A stretch of DNA of 64,000 nt from contig NZ_JAHNZO010000016.1 in assembly GCF_018998565.1 (NCBI RefSeq), positions 62,001 through 126,000 on the forward strand, given 5' to 3'. A program made the position numbers and the translations under genes. The stretch comes from Paenibacillus oleatilyticus (GTDB taxonomy: Bacteria > Bacillota > Bacilli > Paenibacillales > NBRC-103111). The notes under the pieces are model-generated. The model was not told where the DNA came from, did not search any database, and worked only from the letters and a program-made list of their open reading frames with translations. The stretch's first letter is position 1, and the number at the start of each line of letters is the position of its first letter. Below are positions 51,444-60,136 of the stretch, in pieces.

Positions 51444-51914
51444 GGATTTCCGGAACCCTTTCCACAAACGGTACAAAAAGAACAAGACCACGCCCCAAAA
51501 AAGGATGCCGAGAATCGAGAACCCCCCATGTACCGGCGCGACCCCTCCTCCGAACAAGCCGAACGGGTTCAGGATGCTGCTGAAAAGCGCGCCGGCCGCA
51601 AAGCCCCCAAGGATGCCGCCCAATCCGCCACGGACAGGAGGCGGGGCCGTTCCCGGTGCCGGAGTCGCGGGGGTAGTGCGGACGTTGCCTACGGGCGTCC
51701 TTGTGCCCGGCGATGGCGTGTATCCCCTTCGGCCGCTGGAGTAGCCCCCGCGTCCCGAGCGGTAAGCTTCCGTCTGGTAACTGCCCTGGGGACTGCCAAG
51801 CATATCGATATCTTCCTGACTATAAGGAATCGGCAGATGCCCATCCTGCGCGCTCGCCGGGGTGGACAACGCGCATAGAAGAACGATCCATAACGACAGC
51901 AACAACTTTTTCAT
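51438..51914 (-). CDS. Exported Gly/Arg/Pro-rich membrane protein
   Basis: A 158-residue protein: signal peptide (cut near ASA-QD, residue 22), a polar region with repeated YRSGRGGYSSGRRGY elements, a Pro/Thr-rich linker, a glycine-rich hydrophobic segment (GGLGGILGGFAAGALFSSI) and a C-terminal membrane helix with a short basic tail. The low-complexity centre resembles wall-associated linkers. I recognise no family. GGAGGTGTGGC precedes the ATG. Confidence 0.65.
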   Translation of the reverse strand: MKKLLLSLWIVLLCALSTPASAQDGHLPIPYSQEDIDMLGSPQGSYQTEAYRSGRGGYSSGRRGYTPSPGTRTPVGNVRTTPATPAPGTAPPPVRGGLGGILGGFAAGALFSSILNPFGLFGGGVAPVHGGFSILGILFWGVVLFFLYRLWKGFRKSS

Positions 51915-52428
51915 GCCACACCTCCTTCGTTCAGGCAGCGATAGGTAAAGTATCCGTCCGAAGGATGGCGGCTATGCATGATGGCTCAAACAAAGACGCA
52001 TGAACAACGCCGTCCGCATGGTGCGACTCGGCTCTTCGGCGCTGGCCAGCCGCATCCGCTCTCTCCCTTTTGCCGCAGCCGGTCGTTCCTTCCCCAATAA
52101 GGTCATGAGACTAATTACCCAGCCGTTAAAGCATAGGAGCTACCTTCTCCACCAGCCATGTCCCCTTAATAACTTCAGAAAAAAACAAACTAAACCTACA
52201 AATCTTGTGAGTAATGAACCATGAAGAAAATGGATGTATTAGGAGATTGACGCAGAAAAATAGCAATGTATTCGTTTTATTGAATTTTATAGAAGTTTTA
52301 CACGAAATGGATCGTCCACTATGATAGTTAAAAAGGACCAAGTTTTACAAGATAAATCTATTCCTAAGCAAGCAGGCAGCCGTTTCACCGCAAAACAGAG
52401 ATAAAAAAGAAAGTAGAGGGAGTAGGAG
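51915..52428. other. AT-rich intergenic region upstream of exopolysaccharide operon
   Basis: No gene is convincing here. The right half is strongly AT-rich. It holds a promoter (52297-52325) and a direct repeat AAGTTTTACA at 52293-52302 and 52340-52349. I looked for a cyclic-di-GMP riboswitch core and did not find one. Confidence 0.5.
52297..52325 (+). promoter_or_regulatory. Promoter of exopolysaccharide operon
   Basis: TTTACA (52297-52302) and TATGAT (52320-52325), spaced 17 bp, leave a leader of about 95 bases. The -35 lies inside one copy of the AAGTTTTACA direct repeat. Confidence 0.65.
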
Positions 52429-53754
52429 ATGTCGTACGTTTTATATGTCACAACGATCGTGTTCCTTGTGTTTCAACTGTTGTACACGGTTATTCCCTTG
52501 CTGTTCGGCAGGGTGAAGAAACTGGACGAAAGCCTGCCCGAGAAGTCCATTTCGGTGTTGGTTCCCGCCTACAACGAAGAGCTGACGATCAAAAATTGCA
52601 TCGATGCGATGAACGGCCTGAACTACCGTAATCACGAGGTGATTATCGTCAACGACGGTTCCAAGGATGACACGCTGTCGAAGCTGGATGAGCTGTTAGT
52701 TCTGGAGTCCCGGCACCGGGAGCCCGGCGGGCAGTTTGTCTACAAGCCGGTCAAAGGCTTCTATCAATCGGCGAGGTACCCTCATATTTTCGTTATCGAC
52801 AAGCATAACGGCGGCAAAGCCGACTCGCTGAACGCGGGCATTGATTATGCCGTGTCCGACATCGTGATTACGCTCGATGCCGACAGTATGCTTGAAGCCC
52901 GTTCCCTTCAGTTTGTGAGTCAATATTTCCATGACCCGGACGTCATCGCCTTGGGCGGTACGGTGAAGATCGTACAAGGCGCGGAGAAAAAGAACGGTGT
53001 CATCGTTGAGAAATTTACGGGAAAAGGAATCATCAAGAGCCAAACCATCAACTATATCCATGGCTTCTACGTCCGGAAGCTGACGCAATCCGTCTTTAAT
53101 TCCATCGTCGTCATCTCCGGCGCGTTCGGCGCGTTTTACAAGGATATTCTAGTCAAGGTGAATGGCTTTCGCAGCACGGTCGGGGAAGATATCGACATTA
53201 CATTGAAGATTCACGAATATATGAAAGCCAACCGGTTGGCCAAAAAGCTCGTCTACGCGCCGGAAGCGGTCTGCTATACCGAATGCCCGGAAAATATGGC
53301 CAATTTCTACAAGCAGCGGATTCGTTGGCAAAAAGCGTTCATCGACTGCATCCTCCTTTATTGGTCCAAGCTCTCGCATCGCTTTAGCAGGGGTGTCAGT
53401 CTGTTTTTTGCCATCGACGGATTTGTTCTCGGCACGATTACGGCCTTCGCCAGTTTGATTTATATCGTTCAATTGCTGATAAGCCGTCAAAACTTGGGGC
53501 ATGCGCTGATCCTTTTCGCCATTACGGTAGCAGTCAATGCGCTGCAGATGATCATCGCCTTTTACCTATGCAAAAAATTCGGAAGCACCTACACGATGAA
53601 AGATTACATCCGCATGTTCCTGTTCAGCCAGGCGGAGCTGCTCACGTACCGGAACGTCGTACTGTATATCAATATTGTCGGAACGCTCAAATATTTCGAC
53701 AACGACGAAGGCTGGGGATACGTAGAGCGGAAAGGCGTCGCTTCCATTAGCTGA
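52429..53754 (+). CDS. Processive GT2 glycosyltransferase (IcaA/PgaC-like)
   Basis: A 441-residue membrane GT2 enzyme: N-terminal helix, catalytic domain with VPAYNEE, VNDGSKDD, TLDADSML, GED and the processivity motif QRIRW (QxxRW), then three to four C-terminal helices. This is the pattern of poly-N-acetylglucosamine, chitin and hyaluronan synthases, which polymerise and export the chain together. It heads an operon with an IcaC-like acyltransferase and a GH18 hydrolase. No IcaD-like partner is seen. AGGGAGTAGGAG precedes the ATG. Confidence 0.88.
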   Translation: MSYVLYVTTIVFLVFQLLYTVIPLLFGRVKKLDESLPEKSISVLVPAYNEELTIKNCIDAMNGLNYRNHEVIIVNDGSKDDTLSKLDELLVLESRHREPGGQFVYKPVKGFYQSARYPHIFVIDKHNGGKADSLNAGIDYAVSDIVITLDADSMLEARSLQFVSQYFHDPDVIALGGTVKIVQGAEKKNGVIVEKFTGKGIIKSQTINYIHGFYVRKLTQSVFNSIVVISGAFGAFYKDILVKVNGFRSTVGEDIDITLKIHEYMKANRLAKKLVYAPEAVCYTECPENMANFYKQRIRWQKAFIDCILLYWSKLSHRFSRGVSLFFAIDGFVLGTITAFASLIYIVQLLISRQNLGHALILFAITVAVNALQMIIAFYLCKKFGSTYTMKDYIRMFLFSQAELLTYRNVVLYINIVGTLKYFDNDEGWGYVERKGVASIS

Positions 53755-53795
53755 ACCCCTGCAATTATTGACGATAGACTCGGTAGGAGGATGTT

Positions 53796-54896
53796 ATGGA
53801 CAACCTAATGAAAAACAACCGCATCATCTACATCGACATACTGCGGATCATCTCCATTCTCGCCGTAATCATCCTGCATATCACTGCGGATTTGCTGACC
53901 CGGACGAATGATTTCAATACGATCTCCTGGTGGATCAGCAATGTGCTGAATTCGATCGCCCGATTCGCGGTTCCCGTCTTTTTCATGATGAGCGGGGCCA
54001 TGATTTTGCGGACCGAAGTCACCTCCTACAAAGAATTTTATAAGAAGCGCATCGTGCCGTTGGCCATCCCGCTCGTAAGCTGGTCTCTCATCTACGATGC
54101 CTATAACCAATATTTTATTCTCAAGAGCAACTTGACGATCTTTCAGTTTTTTACCGATTTCGTCTATCGGCTGATCGTCGACCGCAATTACATACACCTT
54201 TGGTTCCTGTACGCGATCATCGCCGTCTATGTCACGGTCCCCTTGATCGGCCGGCTCGTCAAAGCTTGTTCGGAAAAGGAACTGCGGTATTATTTGACCC
54301 TGTGGTTCGCGATAAGTATCGTCTACCGTTTCATATCGGATATGGTGTTCCGGGTCGCCTCCGAAAGCATCTATGTCCCGATCCTGAACATCCCTTTGTT
54401 TATGGGATATCTCGGTTATTTCATTCTCGGATACTATCTCTTCCATTACGAGCTGCCTGCGAAGGTGAAGTCGCTGCTGTTTAACATCGGAGTCGTCTCT
54501 TTTTTCGTGACGCCGGTTGCGACTTATTTTGCCTCCTTCTATAGCGGGGTCCTGGACGAAATGTTCTACGGCAATTACTCGATTACGACTTTTTTCATGG
54601 CGGTCGGGCTGTTTCTGTACTTTCAAGAGAAGAACGCGATGTTGAACGAAAAGCTGAATTACAAGCTTCAGAAACTGATCGGCTCGATAGCCAAGGCGAG
54701 CTTCAGTATTTACTTGATCCATCTTTTGGTTGAGCTGACGATTTCCCGCAGAGTGGAAAGCGAAGGTTCCGCCCCGGAAACCGTATTCACGCTGCTGCTT
54801 AATCTTGGCATGGTGTTCGTCATCAGCTACATCGTTGTAAAACTACTGAATCTCAATAAATTCGTGACGCGCGTACTATTCGGCGGAAGAGGCTAA
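53796..54896 (+). CDS. Acyltransferase family 3 membrane protein (IcaC/OatA-like)
   Basis: A 366-residue protein with about ten membrane helices and the family start RIIYIDILRIISILAVIILH, in which the conserved Arg and His of acyltransferase 3 proteins are present. Such proteins carry acyl groups across the membrane to modify polysaccharides with acetyl or succinyl. In ica loci IcaC plays this part. GTAGGAGGATGTT precedes the ATG. The stop overlaps the next start as TAATG, so translation is coupled. Confidence 0.88.
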   Translation: MDNLMKNNRIIYIDILRIISILAVIILHITADLLTRTNDFNTISWWISNVLNSIARFAVPVFFMMSGAMILRTEVTSYKEFYKKRIVPLAIPLVSWSLIYDAYNQYFILKSNLTIFQFFTDFVYRLIVDRNYIHLWFLYAIIAVYVTVPLIGRLVKACSEKELRYYLTLWFAISIVYRFISDMVFRVASESIYVPILNIPLFMGYLGYFILGYYLFHYELPAKVKSLLFNIGVVSFFVTPVATYFASFYSGVLDEMFYGNYSITTFFMAVGLFLYFQEKNAMLNEKLNYKLQKLIGSIAKASFSIYLIHLLVELTISRRVESEGSAPETVFTLLLNLGMVFVISYIVVKLLNLNKFVTRVLFGGRG

Positions 54897-56041
54897 TGCA
54901 CATGAAAATCAGCATCTACACCAAGCTCTTTATCGTCCTGCTGATCGCAGGAATGGGGGTATATTTCTACGTCCAGCAGCAAACAAGCGATCGTAAAATC
55001 ACTTCGGTCTATATCGTTCCGAGCGGCAGCGGCATCGATCGGATCAACCTGTCGAATCCGCGTGTCGATATCGCCTTTATCGCTTTTGCGAAAATCGATA
55101 AAAACCGGCTTTATTTCCATACGGACCCTGCCGCCGATGCCGAAATCAAAGACAACATCAAGACGCTCCGGGCGAATAACCGCCAAACGAATCTTGTGCT
55201 GGGCGTAGGCGGCTATGGGGCCGACGGCTTCTCGGACGCAAGTCTGGCGGAGAACCGCGGGCAATTTACGGACAATATTGTCGCTATGGTGAAAGAACTG
55301 GACTTGGACGGCATCGACATCGACTGGGAGTACCCGGCTTCCAATGCATGGAATACCCAAAAATCCCGGCCCGAGGATACGCAAAACTTCACTTCTCTCA
55401 TGAAGGAGCTTCGGGAGAAGCTGAACCGGCTGCCGCATAAGAAACAAAAAAAATATTTGCTGACCTTCGCTTCGGGGACCCAGGACTGGTATTTCCGGAA
55501 CGTCGAAGTCAAGAAGGTCGAGAAATATGTCGATTTCATCAATGTGATGAGCTATGACCTAACTGGACGCTGGTCGCAAACAACGGGCTATAACTCCAAT
55601 CTGTACGCCGATGCGGGGAGCAAAACGGTGCATAGCGTCGATGCCGTCATCTCGATGTATCTGGAGCATGGGATCGACCCGCAGAAGCTGCTGATGGGCA
55701 TTCCGGCTTATTCCTACGGCTGGGAAGAGGTCAAGAGCGAAGGCGACGGATTATTTGCGGAGGGCAAGCCGATCGACATCGACAAGGTGGACCTGAGCTA
55801 TAAAACGATTGAAGCAAAGTACATCGGCAAAAACGGCTTCAAGCGTTACTACGACGATCACGCCAAGGCCGCTTACCTGTACGACGGCAAGACGTTCATT
55901 TCGTACGAGGACAAGGAAGCTTTGAAGGCCAAGATTGCTTACATTCAGCAAAAGGATTTGGCCGGAGCGATGGTATGGGAATATTCCCAGGATGCGGAGC
56001 GCGGATTGGTCAAGTTTCTTTCGGAGCAGCTGCAAATGTAG
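54896..56041 (+). CDS. Membrane-anchored GH18 glycoside hydrolase
   Basis: A 381-residue protein with an uncleaved N-terminal helix (about 8-27) and a GH18 barrel. The catalytic DxxDxDxE motif is in LDLDGIDIDWEYP with Glu145 as acid; the SYDLTGRW and final AMVWEYSQD strands are typical. GH18 enzymes cut beta-1,4-linked GlcNAc polymers. In this operon it could trim, release or set the length of the polymer made by the GT2 enzyme, much as PgaB carries a hydrolase domain in Gram-negative PNAG systems. A second ATG at 54902 is an alternative start. Confidence 0.9.
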   Translation: MHMKISIYTKLFIVLLIAGMGVYFYVQQQTSDRKITSVYIVPSGSGIDRINLSNPRVDIAFIAFAKIDKNRLYFHTDPAADAEIKDNIKTLRANNRQTNLVLGVGGYGADGFSDASLAENRGQFTDNIVAMVKELDLDGIDIDWEYPASNAWNTQKSRPEDTQNFTSLMKELREKLNRLPHKKQKKYLLTFASGTQDWYFRNVEVKKVEKYVDFINVMSYDLTGRWSQTTGYNSNLYADAGSKTVHSVDAVISMYLEHGIDPQKLLMGIPAYSYGWEEVKSEGDGLFAEGKPIDIDKVDLSYKTIEAKYIGKNGFKRYYDDHAKAAYLYDGKTFISYEDKEALKAKIAYIQQKDLAGAMVWEYSQDAERGLVKFLSEQLQM

Positions 56042-56063
56042 AGGAGATCGGCAAGCGGAGCTT

Positions 56064-56265
56064 GTTGAGAAAGTAGTCTAAGCAAAAATAGAGAAACATA
56101 CGGAGGTGGGGCATCCACTGGTGAAGCGATAGCGGTCGCCTTTGTCTTCGGGAAATGTCCGCTAGTAAGCGGCTTCCAATCAAATTTCCCGAAGACAAGA
56201 GTGGTCGGAAGTGGACACCCCACCCCTTCGTTACCTCTATAATCTCGTTTGACCACTTTCTCAAC
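56064..56265. repeat. 202-bp imperfect palindrome (foldback element, MITE-like)
   Basis: GTTGAGAAAGTAGTC at the left end and its complement at the right end (GACCACTTTCTCAAC, one mismatch) bound the element. Inner segments also pair: GGTGGGG with CCCCACC, TCCACT with AGTGGA, and TTGTCTTCGGGAAAT (56142-56156) perfectly with ATTTCCCGAAGACAA (56184-56198). The centre has a small hairpin CCGCT/AGCGG. No ORF or clear target duplication is seen. It separates two convergent genes and may also end transcription. Confidence 0.75.
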
Positions 56266-56277
56266 ACTCTGACCGAT

Positions 56278-56940
56278 TTATTCGGAGTAATCTTTTTGAA
56301 AAAACAGCAAAAGCAAATAAACCCAGAAAAAGAAAATGCAAAACATGATTAGAGAGTATACGTTGCTATACCCGTACACTGCGGTAAGTACACCGCTGGG
56401 TAAAAGCACGCCGATCCCGATTAAACTGCCGAGAATGCTTCGATTGACCTCAGTCCATTGTTCCTCCCGCAGCTTATGGTAAGAGATGAAGGTAAAGCCC
56501 CAATTTTTCTTCTTCACCATCCGTGCAATACCAAGTGCGGTTAGGAACGTAACTAGTTGGAGCATGAACGTTTGGATCGTAGTCATATCGCTGTAATCAT
56601 TCATTACGTAACCAAATCCATAGGTAATAACTATCGCAAGCAGGCCTTGGAGTAGCAGATACAGCCCGTAAGCGAAAAATAGCATAATCGACGCGTAAAA
56701 CCAACGAATTCGGTAAACAAATTTCAAAAATATGTACATGGCTATCAATTGAAACAATACATCCACCGTTGCAAGCAATAAAACCTTCCGTGTCAATAAA
56801 GACCAGGCGGCAAGACCAATGCCTAAACCGGCAACAGCCCAAAGATGATACGATTCCCTATATCGGAACAGGACGAATATCAATACAAATATAGCAACCG
56901 TCTCTAATGTGGAAAGCGCTATGGAAATGGCAAATTCCAT
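56278..56940 (-). CDS. Kinase-less polytopic membrane protein, third paralogue
   Basis: A 220-residue protein with about seven membrane helices. It shares with the two agr-locus proteins at the left edge its length, helix order, an aromatic/Arg motif before a long hydrophobic stretch (FVYRIRWFYASIML) and a GFxF motif (WGFTF) after the mid helices. No agrB or agrD is adjacent. GGGGAGGAGAGTAC precedes the ATG. Function is unknown; a receptor-like role is inference from the paralogues. Confidence 0.7.
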   Translation of the reverse strand: MEFAISIALSTLETVAIFVLIFVLFRYRESYHLWAVAGLGIGLAAWSLLTRKVLLLATVDVLFQLIAMYIFLKFVYRIRWFYASIMLFFAYGLYLLLQGLLAIVITYGFGYVMNDYSDMTTIQTFMLQLVTFLTALGIARMVKKKNWGFTFISYHKLREEQWTEVNRSILGSLIGIGVLLPSGVLTAVYGYSNVYSLIMFCIFFFWVYLLLLFFQKDYSE

Positions 56941-57072
56941 GTACTCTCCTCCCCGCTATCCTTTATGTCTTTGATCTTCGTGTGCAAAATAGCTGCAGAT
57001 CACTCCTCTCCTTCCGACGGAGGTCGGGATTTGCGAGGGCCCGCTGGCACCATTCCAACCTCTCTCCATTCT

Positions 57073-57867
57073 TTAAGACGGATTTCCGCTCCAAATGTTA
57101 CGCAGAATTTGCAAATCTTCGAGCGCCGCTTCATATAATGCTTCCCGGTCTTCATTCACGCGGACTCCCTCGGTGAATTCCAGCGTAAACGAGCCGCAGA
57201 AACCCATGCTTCTCATCAAGGCCAGCCTGTCTTTAACAAGCTCCCGCCGTCGGCTTAACCGGATGAACCGGTTGTCCCCGTCACGAAGCTGCACATGTGC
57301 ATGAGTAATCGCGGACCCCAGCTTTTTGAACCAATCTTCGAGTTCTCCCAAGCAGTAGAACGGATGCACGATTGCCTCGAACGGCCCGTCCCCTAACCGG
57401 CGCAGCATTTCCGCGGCGGCATCGGGATGCTCTGCGACCGTCCCCGGGTGACACTCGCACAATATTCGGCAGTCTGACGGCAGCAGCTCCGCCCAGCGCT
57501 TGACGTTGGCGATGTAAACCGGAAGCTGGGCCGGATCGGCACCGAGATTGAATTTCACCGCGGGCGCGCGCAGCCGTTTCACCAGAGCCGCAGCCGCCTC
57601 ACGCTTCCTCTCCGCCTCATCGCCATCTTCGAATCCGATATACGAATTGACGATCGCTACGTGACCTGAAGCCTCCAGCGCCGCCTGCTCCCGTTCGTCT
57701 GCTAGAAGCGCATGATTTTCCCACAGCTCCATGCCGTCGAAGCCGTCCCCGCGAAACCGTTCCTGCCAATCGCTAACCGCATAGGACGGCATGCGCTCCG
57801 CCGCCCATCGGTTCCGTTCCAGCAAAACCGTGCCGATATACAGCTTGTTCTCGTAAGACTGTGCCAT
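57073..57867 (-). CDS. Sugar phosphate isomerase/epimerase-like TIM barrel
   Basis: A 264-residue protein of the xylose-isomerase-like / AP endonuclease 2 superfamily. Metal-binding residues expected of the fold are visible: Glu in GMELWENH, ECHPGT with Glu and His, IVHPFY with His, and the final FTLEFTEGV with Glu. Members isomerise or epimerise sugars and inositols. It lies downstream of an amidohydrolase and an oxidoreductase gene but a terminator separates it from them. AGGGACTGCTTGG precedes the ATG. Confidence 0.82.
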   Translation of the reverse strand: MAQSYENKLYIGTVLLERNRWAAERMPSYAVSDWQERFRGDGFDGMELWENHALLADEREQAALEASGHVAIVNSYIGFEDGDEAERKREAAAALVKRLRAPAVKFNLGADPAQLPVYIANVKRWAELLPSDCRILCECHPGTVAEHPDAAAEMLRRLGDGPFEAIVHPFYCLGELEDWFKKLGSAITHAHVQLRDGDNRFIRLSRRRELVKDRLALMRSMGFCGSFTLEFTEGVRVNEDREALYEAALEDLQILRNIWSGNPS

Positions 57868-57975
57868 CCAAGCAGTCCCTCCCGCATCAAAATATCTTCA
57901 AGGAAGCATAGCCCACTCCGAAGCTTTCGTCAAGAACGCTATCCCCCGCTGCCGGGGAAATAGCCAACCGTTTGC

Positions 57976-58011
57976 AAAAAAAGAGACCGCGCCATAGGAC
58001 GCGTGTCTCTT
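57976..58011 (-). terminator. Terminator after amidohydrolase gene
   Basis: AAGAGAC-CGCG pairs with CGCG-GTCTCTT, followed on the minus strand by seven T. Confidence 0.88.
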
Positions 58012-58030
58012 CTATACTATACCTGCGTTT

Positions 58031-58888
58031 TTACGATTCGCTTAATAACAAATGCTCCAGCTTATAGAATCGAAGGGCATTCCCGCCAAAGACGGCTTCC
58101 CGCTCCCATTCCCCGAACCCGTCGGGAAGTGCGCTGTCCAGCAGCTCCACAACCTGATCGTAGCCTGCCGCCAGCAGGCAGACGGGCCAATCGCTGCCGA
58201 ACATGACCCGGTCCGTGCCAAAAACGGACACCACATGCTGCACATACCGGACAATCTGCTCCGGCTTCCAATTCCGGTGGTCGGCCTCCGTGACCATTCC
58301 CGACAGTTTGCAGTACAGCCGCGGGTTGGACGCTGCAGCCTCCGCCAATTGAGCGCTCCAAGGCTCCCATTCGCCTGCGGCGATTTGCGGCTTCGCGATA
58401 TGGTCGATCACCGCCCGCAGGTTCGGCGTCTGTTCCAGCAGCTTGAGCACCGCCGGCAGTTGGTGCGATTTCAGCAGCAGTTCCACCGGAAAGTCTTCCT
58501 CGGCAAAAAACTGCATTGCCTCGACGATGTGCGGCCGGAGCATGTCTTCCGCCCGCTCCATCTCTTGAATCATGGTCCGAAAGCCGACGAACGCCGGATT
58601 CCGCTTCAAATTCCGGTACTGCTCCCGGTAATCCGGGCGCTCCAGATCGATCCATCCGACAACCCCTGCAATGCGTTCGGATCGCCCAGCCAGCTCCAGC
58701 ATATAGTCCGTGTCCGACAGCGTAGGCGCCGCTTGAACGACAATTGTCCGGTCGATCCGGTTCGCTGCCAGATGAGCCTCCAAATCACGCGGCTCGTAAT
58801 CCCGGTATAACACGCCCATCTCCGGCGTAATCCAGCCATAATCTCCTCGTTCCAGCTTCCAGTAATGCTGATGCGCATCGATTCTCAC
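58031..58888 (-). CDS. Amidohydrolase-family sugar lactonase (fuconolactonase-like)
   Basis: A 285-residue amidohydrolase with the N-terminal metal motif RIDAHQHYW, the central KSHQLPAV and VIDHIAKP, and the C-terminal FGSDWPVC with its Asp. This set is typical of L-fuconolactonase and L-rhamnono-lactonase enzymes, which open sugar lactones made by dehydrogenases. Start is GTG with GGGGGAACTAAG. It lies 63 bp after a Gfo/Idh/MocA dehydrogenase gene, so a dehydrogenase-then-lactonase route is likely. Confidence 0.85.
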   Translation of the reverse strand: MRIDAHQHYWKLERGDYGWITPEMGVLYRDYEPRDLEAHLAANRIDRTIVVQAAPTLSDTDYMLELAGRSERIAGVVGWIDLERPDYREQYRNLKRNPAFVGFRTMIQEMERAEDMLRPHIVEAMQFFAEEDFPVELLLKSHQLPAVLKLLEQTPNLRAVIDHIAKPQIAAGEWEPWSAQLAEAAASNPRLYCKLSGMVTEADHRNWKPEQIVRYVQHVVSVFGTDRVMFGSDWPVCLLAAGYDQVVELLDSALPDGFGEWEREAVFGGNALRFYKLEHLLLSES

Positions 58889-58951
58889 CTTAGTTCCCCC
58901 TTATGCATGCCGTCATCTTCTGAAGAGAAAATGCTCATTTTCGTTCCTATT

Positions 58952-59917
58952 TTATATGTCGTGCAGCTGAATATCCAGAGCCCGGCCTTCGCGGCTCGAT
59001 TCGGCCGCATAATACACCAGCCCTTGTGTCCGAAGGTAATCGCGCCCGCTTGATTCGCTTTCCCGGCCTTCGCGCAGCGCATCCAGGAACTCGGTGAGCG
59101 TATCCGTTGCCACAATGTCGCTGTAATCGTCGAAGCGAGTGACGACGCCGTCCTTGAACACAAGCAGCTCCTTATTTTTCACCTCGATGACGCCCGTCGT
59201 CCCTTCGATTCGCCAATTCCCGCCCCATTCGGTTGGTTCGCCCCGGGACGTAATCGAGCCGGTATAGCTTACCGCGATCCCTTCCTCCATCTCCAGAAAC
59301 GCATACAGGTTGATGTTCGCCGGCTCCTCGCTCCAGCTGCCGACCGGATTGAAATTACGAGCAAAAATCCGGACGCCCTCCTTCCCGGTCAAATAGCGCA
59401 TCAGATCAAAATGGTGTACCGCGATATCGTCCAGTAGACTGACGGTATAATTTCGCTGCGTATGGTGGTAGCGGTAAAACTGAACGTCGATGGTCGACAC
59501 CGCGCCGATCGTTCCGGCGTCGAGCAACGCTTTCAGCTTCCGCATGTACGGGAAGCGGCGGTAGTTTTCCGCGATCATGAACGGAATCCGCTCTCTCACG
59601 GACCGTTCCACGATCTGAAGCGATTCGCTGTAATCAAAAGCGATGGGCTTCTCGCACAGTACCGGCAGCCCGAGATCGAACACCCGGTTGTTGATGGCGG
59701 TATGCACATGGGGCGGCGTTACATTGACGAAAATATCCGGCTTCTCCGCTGCAAGCGCTTCCTCCAGCGAAGTATAAAAAGGCGTATCGTCCGCACCTAG
59801 CTTCTCCTTCATCGCAGGATTGGGCTCGACGACCGCCACTTCCATCCCCTCGTGCTGCCTTAGCTTTTTGTACATGCCGAACCCGGCGACTCCCAAACCC
59901 GCCAACAGCGCTTTCAT
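58952..59917 (-). CDS. Gfo/Idh/MocA-family oxidoreductase
   Basis: A 321-residue NAD(P)-dependent sugar dehydrogenase. It has the Rossmann start MKALLAGLGVAGFGMYKK, the catalytic CEKPIAFD (Lys) and a C-terminal alpha/beta domain with HHFDLMRYL. The frame is open to 60142, but ATG 59917 has GGAGG 11 bases upstream and gives family length; an ATG at 59977 is possible. It forms an operon with the lactonase gene. The sugar is unknown. Confidence 0.87.
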   Translation of the reverse strand: MKALLAGLGVAGFGMYKKLRQHEGMEVAVVEPNPAMKEKLGADDTPFYTSLEEALAAEKPDIFVNVTPPHVHTAINNRVFDLGLPVLCEKPIAFDYSESLQIVERSVRERIPFMIAENYRRFPYMRKLKALLDAGTIGAVSTIDVQFYRYHHTQRNYTVSLLDDIAVHHFDLMRYLTGKEGVRIFARNFNPVGSWSEEPANINLYAFLEMEEGIAVSYTGSITSRGEPTEWGGNWRIEGTTGVIEVKNKELLVFKDGVVTRFDDYSDIVATDTLTEFLDALREGRESESSGRDYLRTQGLVYYAAESSREGRALDIQLHDI

Positions 59918-60136
59918 AGGCTGACGAACCTCCGCTTCTGAGATTATTCGCGAAACATCCGCTAAATTGATTCCCATTCTAACGCAACGTTTTTTAAATG
60001 TATAGATCAAGATCCGACAAAAATCCGCGTAATAATGAACAAGGGGTTGACCGGCTTTCCTGTTCCCTTGCAGATGCTGTATACTCAAGTTGGAACGACA
60101 AACGCGGCAGTATAAACGAAATGGAGAGAAGATCAG

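Noticed and set aside
51999-52341. Two ORFs of 71-74 residues in the spacer before the exopolysaccharide operon.
   Set aside because: They overlap on opposite strands, lack ribosome sites and show no domain.
52326-52428. Cyclic-di-GMP riboswitch in the exopolysaccharide leader.
   Set aside because: CACCGCAAAAC looks slightly like the core, but the rest of the conserved sequence and stems are missing.
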